This document shows, piece by piece, positions 35,359 to 44,437 of a stretch of DNA of 64,000 bases. Below the pieces are notes generated by a model. It did not search any database, was not told the origin of the DNA, and was given only the letters and a program-made list of their open reading frames with translations. The translations under genes were made by a program, and so were the position numbers. Within the stretch, counting starts at the first letter, position 1, and each line of letters opens with the position of its first letter. This stretch comes from Sphingobacterium sp. UBA7855 (GTDB taxonomy: Bacteria > Bacteroidota > Bacteroidia > Sphingobacteriales > Sphingobacteriaceae): assembly GCA_002500745.1 (NCBI GenBank), contig DLST01000016.1:206640-270639 (forward strand). The letters are read 5' to 3'.

Positions 35359-36147
35359 ATGTTAAAATATATCTTTTTTCTCCTTTTCTGTTGCTCTGCC
35401 CTAGGTCTAAAAGCGCAGTACGTGCTATTTGGACGAGCTGGGACTATTTCCTACGACAAAACGATGTACATGAAGAATATCGTCAATAAAAAATTCATCG
35501 CTAAGGCTGATGAAAATTCTAAACAGTTTTTTGAACGTATAGTGCCTAGGCTACCTGAAAGTGCCGTGTTAAAGAAGTCAATGAAATTCAATACCACGGA
35601 GACGTTTTTCGAATCGCTAAAAGATGAGAGCCTGGACGCGGAGATAAAGCAGTATATTATGATGTTTGCGTTAGACTTCGACGCGGCAACACTTTCAAAC
35701 ATGGTGAACCGATCGTTCTTAAGATACAATGATATCGTTGGTGAAAAGATCATCGTTCAAGATTCTATGAAGCGTATCAAATGGAAAATCACTGATGAGT
35801 ATCGTGAAATCGCTAGTTACAATTGTAGGAGAGCCAATGGGATTACACCTGACTCTGTTTATGTTATTGGATATTATTGCAATGAAATCCCCATCAGTGG
35901 CGGTCCCGAATCTATCAACGGTCTCCCTGGTATGATTTTAGGCTTAGTGGTACCAAGTCAGCATGTCTCTTATTTTGCAACGAAAGTAGAATTTAGTAAC
36001 ACGGTTGTGATGGATAAAAAGAAATTTGAGAATACAAAGGTGAAGCGGATGACTCGAAAGGCGATGACAGATCAAATGACGAGTGTCCTATCGCAACACA
36101 TGAATAAAGAAACCGTTCAATTTATTATGGAACTTGGTAATTTGTAA
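35359..36147 (+). CDS. GLPGLI family exported protein
   Basis: A 262-residue exported protein with a signal peptide (1-20, ending LKAQ). The family motif appears as GLPGMI at residues 188-193 in SINGLPGMILGLVVP, a mild variant of GLPGLI, with the conserved SYNCRRA segment before it. These proteins accompany the barrel-type receptors of the upstream gene; their function is unknown, and a role in barrel-associated processing or folding is only a guess. It ends in a very strong terminator. Confidence 0.85.
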   Translation: MLKYIFFLLFCCSALGLKAQYVLFGRAGTISYDKTMYMKNIVNKKFIAKADENSKQFFERIVPRLPESAVLKKSMKFNTTETFFESLKDESLDAEIKQYIMMFALDFDAATLSNMVNRSFLRYNDIVGEKIIVQDSMKRIKWKITDEYREIASYNCRRANGITPDSVYVIGYYCNEIPISGGPESINGLPGMILGLVVPSQHVSYFATKVEFSNTVVMDKKKFENTKVKRMTRKAMTDQMTSVLSQHMNKETVQFIMELGNL

Positions 36148-36194
36148 ACATTCCAAAATTCTGTTTCAATAATATAATGAGTATTCGTAACTCG

Positions 36195-36242
36195 CAGCAA
36201 AAACAAACAGCTCTTCCCTTGACGAGCTGTTTGTTTTTGCTG
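36195..36242 (+). terminator. Terminator after the GLPGLI gene
   Basis: A 19-bp perfect stem (CAGCAAAAACAAACAGCTC / GAGCTGTTTGTTTTTGCTG) around a 10-base loop lies 48 bases past the stop codon. The T-rich 3' arm is typical. Confidence 0.85.
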
Positions 36243-36473
36243 TGATAACCCGGAATAATTTTTCGTTTAGCTATTTCCGAGTAGAATAAAAATATCTTCG
36301 CGACTAATATCGAATCGAGTGCTATTAAATTTGTGTCAGCTAACCTGTTAATACAAAGTAAAAAACATGGACGGAAAAAACCTAAGATGGACCGCAGGCT
36401 CCTTTTGAAGATTATTAAGATATCAAAGTTTATGAGTGGAAGATCGTATGCAACGTTTCACCAATCATCCAAA

Positions 36474-36505
36474 AAAAAAGGCCTTTCATTAGAAAGGCCT
36501 TTTTT
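36474..36505 (-). terminator. Terminator after the Hc1-like gene
   Basis: AAGGCCTTTC / GAAAGGCCTT stem with a 4-base loop and flanking A and T runs, 20 bases past the stop codon on the minus strand. Confidence 0.8.
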
Positions 36506-36524
36506 ATGTTAACTCCGAAAAAGA

Positions 36525-36704
36525 CTATTTTCCGTCGTTTTTCTTAGCAGTAACTTCGTTACGAATTTCTTGTGCTAAAGTTTTAATTTCTTGTAATCCT
36601 TTACGTACACGTGTACCAGCGGCAGAATTACCATTGTTGAAGAACTTGTCTGCATCAGCTTCGATAGAAGCTACTAACTCTTTTAATTTTACGTAGTTTT
36701 CCAT
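36525..36704 (-). CDS. Histone H1-like DNA-binding protein (Hc1 family)
   Basis: A 59-residue protein too short for ordinary ORF cut-offs: MENYVKLKELVASIEADADK, then a FFNNGNSAAGTRVRKGLQEI helix, and a KTLAQEIRNEVTAKKNDGK lysine-rich end. This is the short Bacteroidota form of the Hc1 histone family, thought to bind DNA non-specifically. It has its own terminator and an AT-rich upstream region, and stands next to no other DNA gene. The helix-rich, charged composition supports the call; the role in nucleoid structure is from family knowledge. Confidence 0.88.
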   Translation of the reverse strand: MENYVKLKELVASIEADADKFFNNGNSAAGTRVRKGLQEIKTLAQEIRNEVTAKKNDGK

Positions 36705-36820
36705 TTTTTTATAATTATAATTTTAGTTTTTATGGTTTTTCCTAAACACTCCTTAAATATACAAAAACGAATCAAATAGAAAATAAATTTCGTTTTTTTT
36801 TATCGAAAAAGCTGAAAAAA

Positions 36821-38959
36821 CTATTCAACAATCTTTAGTTCGTCAATAATGTTGGTTGCTCCTGCAAATTTATCGATAATAAATAATACATAACGAATAT
36901 CAACTGAAATTGTACGTTGCAACTTATGGTCAAAGATAACATCTCCAGCCATTGCTTCAATATTACCATCAAAAGCTAGGCCAATTAATTCGCCATTGCC
37001 ATTTATTACGGGTGAACCGGAGTTTCCTCCTGTTATATCGTTGTCACTTAGGAAGTTTACTGGTAAATATCCCTTTTTGTCTGCATAGCGGCCATAGTCC
37101 TTATTATTATACAGGTCAATCAGACGTTGCGGTAAATCAAACTCTTCGTCACCTTTTTTGTACTTCGCAATGGTGCCTTTTAATGTCGTGTAGAAGTTCT
37201 TATCAGCATCGTTACGCGGATCGCTTGGTAAGCCTTTTATCGAGCCGTAAGTTAACCGTAAAGTACTGTTCGCATCCGGATAGAATTTTCCTTTTGGATT
37301 CGAAGCCAATACACCAGCAACATATTTACGATAAGCACCTTCAAATTTGTCGTCTTGCATTTTCCAGCTAGGATCTACTTGACGGTATCGGTTGAGTAAT
37401 GCTGAAGAAAGTTTATATAATGGATCATTCGCTAAGATTTCAGCATTAGGAGTTTCCAAGTAATTGTTCAGACGTTCAGCCGAAGCGAAGATGCTGTTCT
37501 TCACCGATTCTTTAACAAAAGCCGTAAAGTCGCCATTATTTTTTGCAGCCAATTCAGCAATATATGGCGCTATATTTCCAGCCTTTTTAGCATAAAGGTT
37601 CAATTCGTCAATTAATACTTGCTCTTCAAGAGGCATGTAAATCTTTTCGTAACCTGCCTCTATTGCAGATTTTAAACGTGGGAGAATTGCATTCCTTTGC
37701 GCTTCGTCCCCAGCAGCATATACTTCTAATCCAGATCCGATTGAATATGGAAGAGCAGCAATCGCACTGGAACGCAACATGCCCATCAAATAGTTGTCGT
37801 GTCTAGCCTTATCGTTCGTTGCTGCATAGAACTCATTGATTGTCGTGATGACATCTCCATATTCGGCTTTGTTTGCAGTTTTATTTGCCCATTTGTCAAA
37901 TTTCGCTTCGTCTTTTGCTTTTGCTTCCGCTGTTTTATGTAATGTCAAAGCGTCAATCATCCCTTGACGATTTTTCCAGTAATTTGCTACTTGAGAGTAT
38001 TTAGACGCGTAGTTCAATTTGACAGCTTGGTCTTGATCCATGAATTTTTTCATGGCATCCATACCGGTTTTAGACGCTTCTACCCAAGCTGGATAAGCGA
38101 ATTTTACATTTTGGTTGATCCCTCCTGAAGGCATCCAACGGTTTGTACGACCTGGGTAACCTAAAATCATTGCAAAATCTCCTTCTTGAACACCTTTTAA
38201 GCTGACAGGTAGGAAATGCTTAGGCTTCAAAGGAACATTGTCTTGTGCATATTCTGCAGGATTACCATTCTTATCAGCGTAGACACGGAAAATTGAGAAG
38301 TCACCAGTATGACGTGGCCATTCCCAGTTATCGGTATCACCACCAAATTTTCCGATGCTATTTGGAGGAGTTCCTACTAACCGAACGTCATTGTAATCTT
38401 GGTATACAAAATAATAGTACTCGTTGCCTTGGTAGAACGATTTTACTTCAACTACATACTTGCCATTTTCGCTATTCTCTTTTTGAATTTTGGCAATTTC
38501 AGCAGCAATGATTTTTTTTCGCTCATCTTCAGACATTTTGTTGTTCACCAAACCTAAGATTCGTTTTGAAACATCATCCATACGAACAAAAAAGCGAACC
38601 GACAAAGATTTTGGCTTTAGCTCCTCAGATTTGGATTTCGCCCAAAAGCCATTTGTCAAATGATCATTTTCTGGCGTAGATAGTTCAGCAATGGCGCCAT
38701 ATCCACAATGGTGGTTGGTAAATACTAAGCCTTGGTCTGAAACGATTTCTGCTGTACAGCCGCCGTTAAATTGTACAATTGCATCTTTTAGACTAGAGTG
38801 GTTAATGCTGTAGATTTCTTCGGCACTTAAACGAAGTCCTTTTTTTTGCATATCTGACTCATTCAGACGCTTCAAATACATTAAAAACCACATCCCTTCG
38901 TCGGCAAATGCAGTAAAGCTTGTTGTGATGAACAACAAACACATCCATAATTTTTTCAT
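36821..38959 (-). CDS. S46 family dipeptidyl-peptidase, DPP7-like
   Basis: A 712-residue exported serine peptidase. A signal peptide (1-19) precedes the His-bearing TNHHCGYGAI segment (about H84) and a late GGNSGSPVINGNGELIG block with the catalytic Ser (S647). The substrate-specificity position in FDGNIEAM is Gly; family knowledge says Gly there gives DPP7-like preference for hydrophobic residues, while Arg gives DPP11 and acidic residues. It would release dipeptides from peptide N-termini in the periplasm for amino-acid feeding. The gene is monocistronic. Confidence 0.92.
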   Translation of the reverse strand: MKKLWMCLLFITTSFTAFADEGMWFLMYLKRLNESDMQKKGLRLSAEEIYSINHSSLKDAIVQFNGGCTAEIVSDQGLVFTNHHCGYGAIAELSTPENDHLTNGFWAKSKSEELKPKSLSVRFFVRMDDVSKRILGLVNNKMSEDERKKIIAAEIAKIQKENSENGKYVVEVKSFYQGNEYYYFVYQDYNDVRLVGTPPNSIGKFGGDTDNWEWPRHTGDFSIFRVYADKNGNPAEYAQDNVPLKPKHFLPVSLKGVQEGDFAMILGYPGRTNRWMPSGGINQNVKFAYPAWVEASKTGMDAMKKFMDQDQAVKLNYASKYSQVANYWKNRQGMIDALTLHKTAEAKAKDEAKFDKWANKTANKAEYGDVITTINEFYAATNDKARHDNYLMGMLRSSAIAALPYSIGSGLEVYAAGDEAQRNAILPRLKSAIEAGYEKIYMPLEEQVLIDELNLYAKKAGNIAPYIAELAAKNNGDFTAFVKESVKNSIFASAERLNNYLETPNAEILANDPLYKLSSALLNRYRQVDPSWKMQDDKFEGAYRKYVAGVLASNPKGKFYPDANSTLRLTYGSIKGLPSDPRNDADKNFYTTLKGTIAKYKKGDEEFDLPQRLIDLYNNKDYGRYADKKGYLPVNFLSDNDITGGNSGSPVINGNGELIGLAFDGNIEAMAGDVIFDHKLQRTISVDIRYVLFIIDKFAGATNIIDELKIVE

Positions 38960-39135
38960 ATCAACCTGATAAAAAGTTTGTTTATACCCTACAAAAATGC
39001 TTTAATTCTCTTAAAAACCAAAATATTAGACTTTATAATGTGCTTTTCACCAATTTTTATGTCAATTAAAAGTAAATGTGTGCCGTATTGATCGGTGAGG
39101 AAAACCAAATGGACTCTTTTCCTTATCTTTGCAAG

Positions 39136-40506
39136 ATGCAGCAATCATTTGAAAATTTTAAATTCAATAAACAGATCTTAAATGCGATAGCGGAGGCTGG
39201 GTATCAACAGCCGACCGAAATCCAAGAAAAGGCAATTACACCAATATTGGCCGGACAGGATGTGATGGGAATCGCTCAAACGGGAACTGGAAAGACGGCG
39301 GCATTTGTGTTGCCGATGCTGATGAAGCTAAAGTATGCGCAAGGAAATGATGCGCGTGCTTTGATTTTAACACCAACGAGAGAATTGGCCATGCAGATCG
39401 AAGAAAATATTAAACTATTTTCTACTTATCTTGATTTACGATCAGTGGTACTTTATGGTGGATTAGGGCCAAAAACTCAAATAGAAGCACTCGAAAAAGG
39501 AGTGGATATTATCGTTGCAACACCAGGTCGATTTTTGGACTTGTACCTGGAAGGGCATATTGGTGTCAAATCACTAAAATTTTTGGTCTTGGATGAGGCC
39601 GATAAGATGATGGATATGGGTTTCATTAGTAAGATTCATCGTGTTCTGGAAATCGTACCCCGGAAACGGCAGAACTTATTGTTTTCGGCTACCATGAGTG
39701 AACTTGTGCGGAAAATAGCAGGTGATTTCTTGGCGTTTCCTACCATTATTGAGGTGTCCGAACAAGCTACACCAGCAAAGACGGTAAGTCAGGCGCTATA
39801 TGTCGTTCCCAACCAAAAGACAAAATTGAATTTACTTCAGCATCTTCTGAAAGATGATGAAGCGTTTAGTCGACTGATTGTTTTCTGTAAAACCAAGCAG
39901 GTAGCAGACAATGTCTTCCACTTTTTGGAACGTAAATACGGTAAAGATGAGGTTCGTGTTATCCATGCCAATAAAGGTCAGAATACACGTATCAACTCCA
40001 TCAATGCGTTTAAGGAAGGTAATATTCGTATTTTAGTCGCAACGGATGTGGCGGCGCGTGGACTAGACGTTTCTAATGTAAGCCATGTGATCAACTTTGA
40101 AGTACCTATTGTTATAGAAGATTATGTGCATCGTATTGGACGTACTGGACGCGCTTTTAATGAAGGTGATGCCATTACGTTTTGTAATGAGGCTGAGAAA
40201 TATTACGTTCGCAAAATAGAAAAGTTAATCAAGCAAAGTATACCTGTATATCCAATCCCAGAAGAAGTCTTTATAGAGAAAACACCTTTTCATGAAAAAC
40301 AAGACATCGCGCGCGAGATTGACAATCAAAAACGAAAAGATGATCCAGATTTTCAAGGCGCTTTTCACGAAAAGAAATACGTTATCAAACAGAAAGAAGT
40401 GCGGGAGGCACAACGAGCTTCTGGATTTAAACCAAAAGCAAAAAGTAAAAGTAAGTCTGCAGGCGGAAAATCGGGAGGAACAAATCGTAATTTTAAAAAA
40501 CGTTAA
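39136..40506 (+). CDS. DEAD-box RNA helicase
   Basis: A 456-residue helicase. The Q motif (PTEIQEKAITP), Walker A AQTGTGKTAAF, DEAD box VLDEADKMMDMG, SAT, and HRIGRTGRAFN motif VI are in order over two RecA domains, followed by a basic tail rich in Lys, Ser and Gly (KPKAKSKSKSAGGKSGG) that probably holds RNA. It likely works in ribosome assembly or cold growth, as for RhlE-type proteins. I start at the ATG at 39136, right before QQSFENFKF; a longer frame from 39076 adds unlikely residues. A TATCTTTG -7-like sequence lies just before it. Confidence 0.93.
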   Translation: MQQSFENFKFNKQILNAIAEAGYQQPTEIQEKAITPILAGQDVMGIAQTGTGKTAAFVLPMLMKLKYAQGNDARALILTPTRELAMQIEENIKLFSTYLDLRSVVLYGGLGPKTQIEALEKGVDIIVATPGRFLDLYLEGHIGVKSLKFLVLDEADKMMDMGFISKIHRVLEIVPRKRQNLLFSATMSELVRKIAGDFLAFPTIIEVSEQATPAKTVSQALYVVPNQKTKLNLLQHLLKDDEAFSRLIVFCKTKQVADNVFHFLERKYGKDEVRVIHANKGQNTRINSINAFKEGNIRILVATDVAARGLDVSNVSHVINFEVPIVIEDYVHRIGRTGRAFNEGDAITFCNEAEKYYVRKIEKLIKQSIPVYPIPEEVFIEKTPFHEKQDIAREIDNQKRKDDPDFQGAFHEKKYVIKQKEVREAQRASGFKPKAKSKSKSAGGKSGGTNRNFKKR

Positions 40507-40512
40507 TTTATT

Positions 40513-40758
40513 GTGCGCTTTACACCACTAAATATCGCTAGTGCATCCCTTGTTGCCTGGTTTATTATGGAAAACCACAATGATGAAAAGGCCTTATTTA
40601 CTTGGGGCGCATTTATCTTATTGTTGTTGATATTGACCGTCATTGATATTGTATTTAGGGTCTTTGTAAAGCCAAATAAAAAAATGTGGTTATTACAATT
40701 GGCATTTTTGGCCGTCGTTTGTGTCACCAGTTTAATTGTCAAAGTAACCTTTGGGTAA
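40513..40758 (+). CDS. Small membrane protein
   Basis: An 81-residue protein, starting with GTG six bases after the helicase stop. Hydrophobic stretches at about 7-18, 30-50 and 60-77 indicate an integral membrane protein with a basic middle (FVKPNKKMW). I do not recognise the family. Its tight spacing suggests co-transcription with the helicase. A later ATG at residue 19 would remove the first helix. Confidence 0.6.
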   Translation: MRFTPLNIASASLVAWFIMENHNDEKALFTWGAFILLLLILTVIDIVFRVFVKPNKKMWLLQLAFLAVVCVTSLIVKVTFG

Positions 40759-40862
40759 GAGGTAAAATTAAAAATAAAGATGGGTTAGGTTGTGAATCGA
40801 TGGTAAATATAGTTCCTGTTTCAAAAAACATAGCTCAAAATAAATAGCTCAATAATATTAAA

Positions 40863-41213
40863 ATGAAAAAAGCTGAAATAAAATTACAGGTAGAGTTAGA
40901 TGAAAACAACGTACCTGAAAATATCATGTGGTCTTCTACAGATGGAAATAACGCGGAGGAATTACCTGCAAAAGCGATGTTTTTAGCCCTATGGGATTCA
41001 CATTATAAAAATTCAATGCGTATTGACCTTTGGACTAAAGATATGCCCTACGATGAGATGAAACGTTTTTTCTATGAAACGCTTCAAACATTGGGCGACT
41101 CTTTTATCCGTTCTTCAGGCGGTGATCCGATGGCTGAAAAAGTTATTGGCGACTTGCGCGATTATTGTGCGCATTTTGCAGATAAAATGGAAGTTTTAAT
41201 GCCACAACAATAG
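40863..41213 (+). CDS. gldC: Gliding motility protein GldC
   Basis: A 116-residue protein that matches GldC: KAEIKLQVELDENNVPENIMWSSTDG, then AKAMFLALWDSHYKNSMRIDLWT and a Gly-Asp rich C-terminal part. GldC is needed for gliding in Flavobacterium; in non-gliding relatives it is kept in genomes without a known role. It lies 28 bases before an EVE-domain gene. A short TAGCTCAA repeat occurs before it. Confidence 0.88.
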   Translation: MKKAEIKLQVELDENNVPENIMWSSTDGNNAEELPAKAMFLALWDSHYKNSMRIDLWTKDMPYDEMKRFFYETLQTLGDSFIRSSGGDPMAEKVIGDLRDYCAHFADKMEVLMPQQ

Positions 41214-41240
41214 TTTTTAACGCTTAACAGAAATTTCACC

Positions 41241-41648
41241 ATGCAATACTTCTTAGTAAAATCTGAACCATTTAAATATAGCTGGGAGCAATTTAATAAA
41301 GATGGACGCACCTTCTGGGACGGTGTTCGCAATTATCAAGCTAGGAATAATATCAAAGCGATGAAAGAAGGGGATCTGGTCCTGTTCTACCATAGCAATG
41401 AAGGAAAAGAAGTTGTGGGCGTGGCCAAAGTCGTCAAGGAATTTTATCAAGATCCCACAACAGATGATGAGCGTTGGGTTGTTGTGGACCTGGAACCTGT
41501 TGAGACGCTGAAGAAATCCGTTACGTTGGAAACCATTAAGGCCGACGAGCAGTTGCAGGATATTGCTTTGGTCAGACAAGGACGTTTGTCTGTCATGCCT
41601 TTGAAGCCAGAAGAATTTGATCGGATTTTAGCGCTTGGTAACAATTAA
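41241..41648 (+). CDS. EVE domain protein
   Basis: A 135-residue EVE (PUA-like) protein. The YFLVKSEPFKYSWEQF start, FWDGVRNYQARNN segment and LVLFYHSNEGKEVVGVAKV core match the family, which binds modified nucleobases in DNA or RNA. It sits 27 bases behind gldC and ends in a strong terminator, probably co-transcribed. Whether it recognises 5-methylcytosine-type bases is not visible. Confidence 0.88.
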   Translation: MQYFLVKSEPFKYSWEQFNKDGRTFWDGVRNYQARNNIKAMKEGDLVLFYHSNEGKEVVGVAKVVKEFYQDPTTDDERWVVVDLEPVETLKKSVTLETIKADEQLQDIALVRQGRLSVMPLKPEEFDRILALGNN

Positions 41649-41688
41649 GGTACCTCGAATAAATCAGGCTATTATATGTTGATATAAT

Positions 41689-41722
41689 GCAAAAAGGGAA
41701 AACGATCGTTTTCCCTTTTTGC
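41689..41722 (+). terminator. Terminator after the EVE gene
   Basis: A perfect palindrome GCAAAAAGGGAAAACG / CGTTTTCCCTTTTTGC around AT, ending in a T tract; it lies 41 bases after the stop and may also serve the convergent thioesterase gene. Confidence 0.8.
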
Positions 41723-41764
41723 CTTTTTCAAACAGTATGTGAACTGAACAATCAAAGTTAGGCA

Positions 41765-42307
41765 TCAGTTCTTTTGGCTAAAGAGACTGACCAATGCTTG
41801 TAATTTTTTTGCATTTTCAGGCTTTAATTTCCCCGCGAGAATAAGACGTAATTCTCTTCGTTGTAATGCATCTTCGTATGCTTTGTGTTCTGACTCTGTT
41901 TCCGGAATTAAAACAGGCACCGCTTTTGGGTTGTTATCCGCATCAACTGCAACAAAGGTATAATACGCTTCGTTGGTTTTTACACGGGTGCCTTCCGGTA
42001 AATTAGAAGCGAAAATTTCCATGCGTACCTCCAAAGAACTATTAAATGCACGCGTTACCTGAGCTTGTATCGTGACGACCTCACCGAGTTTAATGGAGCG
42101 CTTAAAAGATACATTGTCCACTGATACTGTTACGACGACATTGCTGCAGTGTTTTTGAGCAGCAATAGCCGAACAGATATCCATCCAGTATAATAAACGG
42201 CCACCCATCAAATTCCCAAAAGTATTTGTGTCGTTGGGTAATACCAATTCGTTCATCTCAGTGTATGACTCTCGCGCAAATTTTTCTATCATATCATTAT
42301 TTGTCAT
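41765..42307 (-). CDS. Acyl-CoA thioesterase, hotdog fold
   Basis: A 180-residue hotdog thioesterase of the BACH/YciA group: NTFGNLMGGRLLYWMDICSAIAAQKHC holds the catalytic loop and Asp, followed by VVTVSVDNVSFKRSIKLGEVV and a C-terminal charged helix. It would hydrolyse acyl-CoA in the cytosol; chain length is unknown. The gene shares its last base with the start of the RmlD-like gene's end, so the two are co-transcribed from that upstream gene. Confidence 0.87.
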   Translation of the reverse strand: MTNNDMIEKFARESYTEMNELVLPNDTNTFGNLMGGRLLYWMDICSAIAAQKHCSNVVVTVSVDNVSFKRSIKLGEVVTIQAQVTRAFNSSLEVRMEIFASNLPEGTRVKTNEAYYTFVAVDADNNPKAVPVLIPETESEHKAYEDALQRRELRLILAGKLKPENAKKLQALVSLFSQKN

Positions 42308-43221
42308 TATCTTCCAAACGTTTTGAATTGATTATCTATGATTGCCAAGGCATCCATAAATGATGTCGGCACATAACCCAATTCAGCGTTAGATTTAGTC
42401 AGATCAAAGCCTGTCTGCCGTGGCCTGTTTTCCGCCTGTCCAATGCTGGCAGCACTGATCTCCGAAATCAATCCTTTGTCTAGCTGCCAATAGTCCGCAA
42501 TTTTGTAGACAGCCTCACTGATCGACATTAATTCTGCTCCTGAAATATGAAATATTCCCTGCGCTTTTCGGTCAATCGCGAGTTGGCAAGCATTAGCTAA
42601 ATCATCCACAAAGGTAGGCATTCTCCATTGGTCATTGACTACTTTTATGGGTTCATTTTGCGACAACTTACTTTTGGCCCATAATACGAGATTCGAACGA
42701 TTGGGGTCAGCATTGATCCCATAGACTAATATGGTGCGAAGGATAGCATAATGACAGCCCGATTTTACAAGCACTTGTTCGGAGGCGTATTTACTTTTCC
42801 CATATTCACTTTGTGGATTGGGAAGATCTGATTCATCATAAGGCGCATTTTTTTTGCCATCAAATACAAAGTCCGTAGATAAGTGGACCAATTGGGTCTG
42901 ATGTGTAGTACAATAGGAAGCCAGAAAGGCTACGAGATCGACGTTAAGCGATTGACATGCGGTTCGATCTGCATCACAAGCTTCTACACTCGTCATAGCT
43001 GCAGTATGAACGATTGCATCGAAAGTTTGTGCAGACAAAAAATCTGTTAATTGATTACGGTCCAATAAGTCTACCTGAAAAAAAGCATAATCCGCTTGAT
43101 TCGGATTGCGGTTTGGTCCTTTTGAAATGGCAACAACATCATATTGGACATTTTTAGCCAGTAAATCAACCACCTTTTGGCCAAGGAATCCATTGGATCC
43201 TGTCACTAGAATTTTTTTCAT
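42307..43221 (-). CDS. RmlD-like SDR, NAD(P)-dependent reductase
   Basis: A 304-residue extended short-chain dehydrogenase. The ILVTGSNGFLGQKVVDLL Rossmann motif opens the protein; HTAAMTSVEACD and STDFVFDG plus YGKSKYASEQ (Tyr-Lys active site) match the dTDP-4-dehydrorhamnose reductase group. It may reduce a nucleotide sugar for surface polysaccharide, but no other sugar gene is near, so the substrate is open. I start at the second Met (43221), just before KKILVTG. The stop overlaps the thioesterase start. Confidence 0.83.
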   Translation of the reverse strand: MKKILVTGSNGFLGQKVVDLLAKNVQYDVVAISKGPNRNPNQADYAFFQVDLLDRNQLTDFLSAQTFDAIVHTAAMTSVEACDADRTACQSLNVDLVAFLASYCTTHQTQLVHLSTDFVFDGKKNAPYDESDLPNPQSEYGKSKYASEQVLVKSGCHYAILRTILVYGINADPNRSNLVLWAKSKLSQNEPIKVVNDQWRMPTFVDDLANACQLAIDRKAQGIFHISGAELMSISEAVYKIADYWQLDKGLISEISAASIGQAENRPRQTGFDLTKSNAELGYVPTSFMDALAIIDNQFKTFGR

Positions 43222-43406
43222 CAACAATAATTAAATGATATCCAAGCAGCTGTTTATCAAGACTCGTTTGGAGGGGCTTAAGTACGCTGTTTAGTTTATT
43301 CGTGTATTTCTACGAAGCGGCCTATCTATTTGTAATGTAGCATTCGTTCAGGCAAAAAGTTAAATTGTCACATTTCGCTAGACGTGAATCCGCTTTTTTA
43401 TTTGTT

Positions 43407-44351
43407 TTAATTGGTCCATATAAAATCCATTTTACGGGATTGTTTCATGATATTTTCAATTACAGTTTTTTCTAGATCCAAAATACACTTTAATGCGTTA
43501 TAATCAATTTTATCTGCATCATCGGTCGGCATATGGTAGTCTGGGTGTCCGCCCGTATGGAAAAACAATACGGGTATATTCTTTTTGTAAAATGAAGTTT
43601 GGTCAGAGCCGCCATTCCCATCCCGGCTTAGGTTAAATTTTATAGGTGCCTGGATATCTTTAAATACCACTGGCCATTGGCTACTTGTTCCATAACCAAT
43701 TACAGCAAGGCCATTGCTAGGATTATAGCGACCAATCATATCCATATTGAGCATCGCTGTGATTTTGTCTAGGGGTAGGGTAGGGTGTTCTGTAAAATAT
43801 TTGGAACCAACTAATCCTAATTCTTCCGCTCCGAAAGCAATAAACAGCAAGTTGTAAGGTTCTTTTTCATTGTTGCTACTGAAGTAACGTGCAAGTTCCA
43901 ATAGGCCGGCCGTACCAGATGCATTATCGTCGGCTCCATTGTGTATTTTACCTACTCCTAAGGAATCTTTTGAGCTTCCTTGACGACCTGTTCCCAAGTG
44001 ATCATAATGTGCGCCTATAACAACTGTTAAGTCAGCGCCGTTGTCAATATATCCAATGATATTATCTGCATTGCGAATGCTGTCTGCAACTTTTACTTTC
44101 CAGACTTTGGCTTTGAAGGATTGACGGTACCCTCTTTCACCTTTAGGCTCAAGCTTGTATTTTTTGAATTCCTTTTCAATATAATCTGCAGCTTTGAATA
44201 CTTCCTTACTGCCTGTTCCCCGTCCCTGCATTTTATCATCGGCGAGGAAGTAGATATGTTTTTTTAAGTTTGAAACTTCAATCTGTTGTGCTTGCGCCGT
44301 TTTGATTCCCATTAGGCAGCAGAGTATCAGAAGTAAGCTGATGTTTTTCAT
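43407..44351 (-). CDS. M28 family zinc aminopeptidase, exported
   Basis: A 314-residue exported peptidase with a signal peptide (1-21, ending AQAQ). Metal ligands are visible in GAHYDHLG (first His, Asp), HNGADDNASGT (bridging Asp), EELGLVGS (catalytic Glu/ligand), DMIGRYN (Asp) and HTGGHPDYHMPTDDADK (last His). It would cleave N-terminal residues from peptides in the periplasm. No co-transcribed gene is evident. Confidence 0.92.
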   Translation of the reverse strand: MKNISLLLILCCLMGIKTAQAQQIEVSNLKKHIYFLADDKMQGRGTGSKEVFKAADYIEKEFKKYKLEPKGERGYRQSFKAKVWKVKVADSIRNADNIIGYIDNGADLTVVIGAHYDHLGTGRQGSSKDSLGVGKIHNGADDNASGTAGLLELARYFSSNNEKEPYNLLFIAFGAEELGLVGSKYFTEHPTLPLDKITAMLNMDMIGRYNPSNGLAVIGYGTSSQWPVVFKDIQAPIKFNLSRDGNGGSDQTSFYKKNIPVLFFHTGGHPDYHMPTDDADKIDYNALKCILDLEKTVIENIMKQSRKMDFIWTN

Positions 44352-44398
44352 TTTAATAGCGATGTTTAATTAGTTTCAGGTATTATCTATATAAAAAT

Positions 44399-44425
44399 AA
44401 AAGCCTTGAGATTAACAAGGCTTTT
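44399..44425 (-). terminator. Terminator after lspA
   Basis: AAAAGCCTTG / CAAGGCTTTT stem with a 7-base loop, located 13 bases past the lspA stop codon on the minus strand. Confidence 0.8.
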
Positions 44426-44437
44426 AGGGATATTTCG

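Larger units (their letters stand above)
36148..36524. other. Intergenic region with two terminators
   Basis: No gene is seen. The region holds the GLPGLI terminator and the Hc1 terminator listed separately; between them (36243-36473) a 13-codon frame starts at ATGGACGG, too short to support. Confidence 0.6.
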
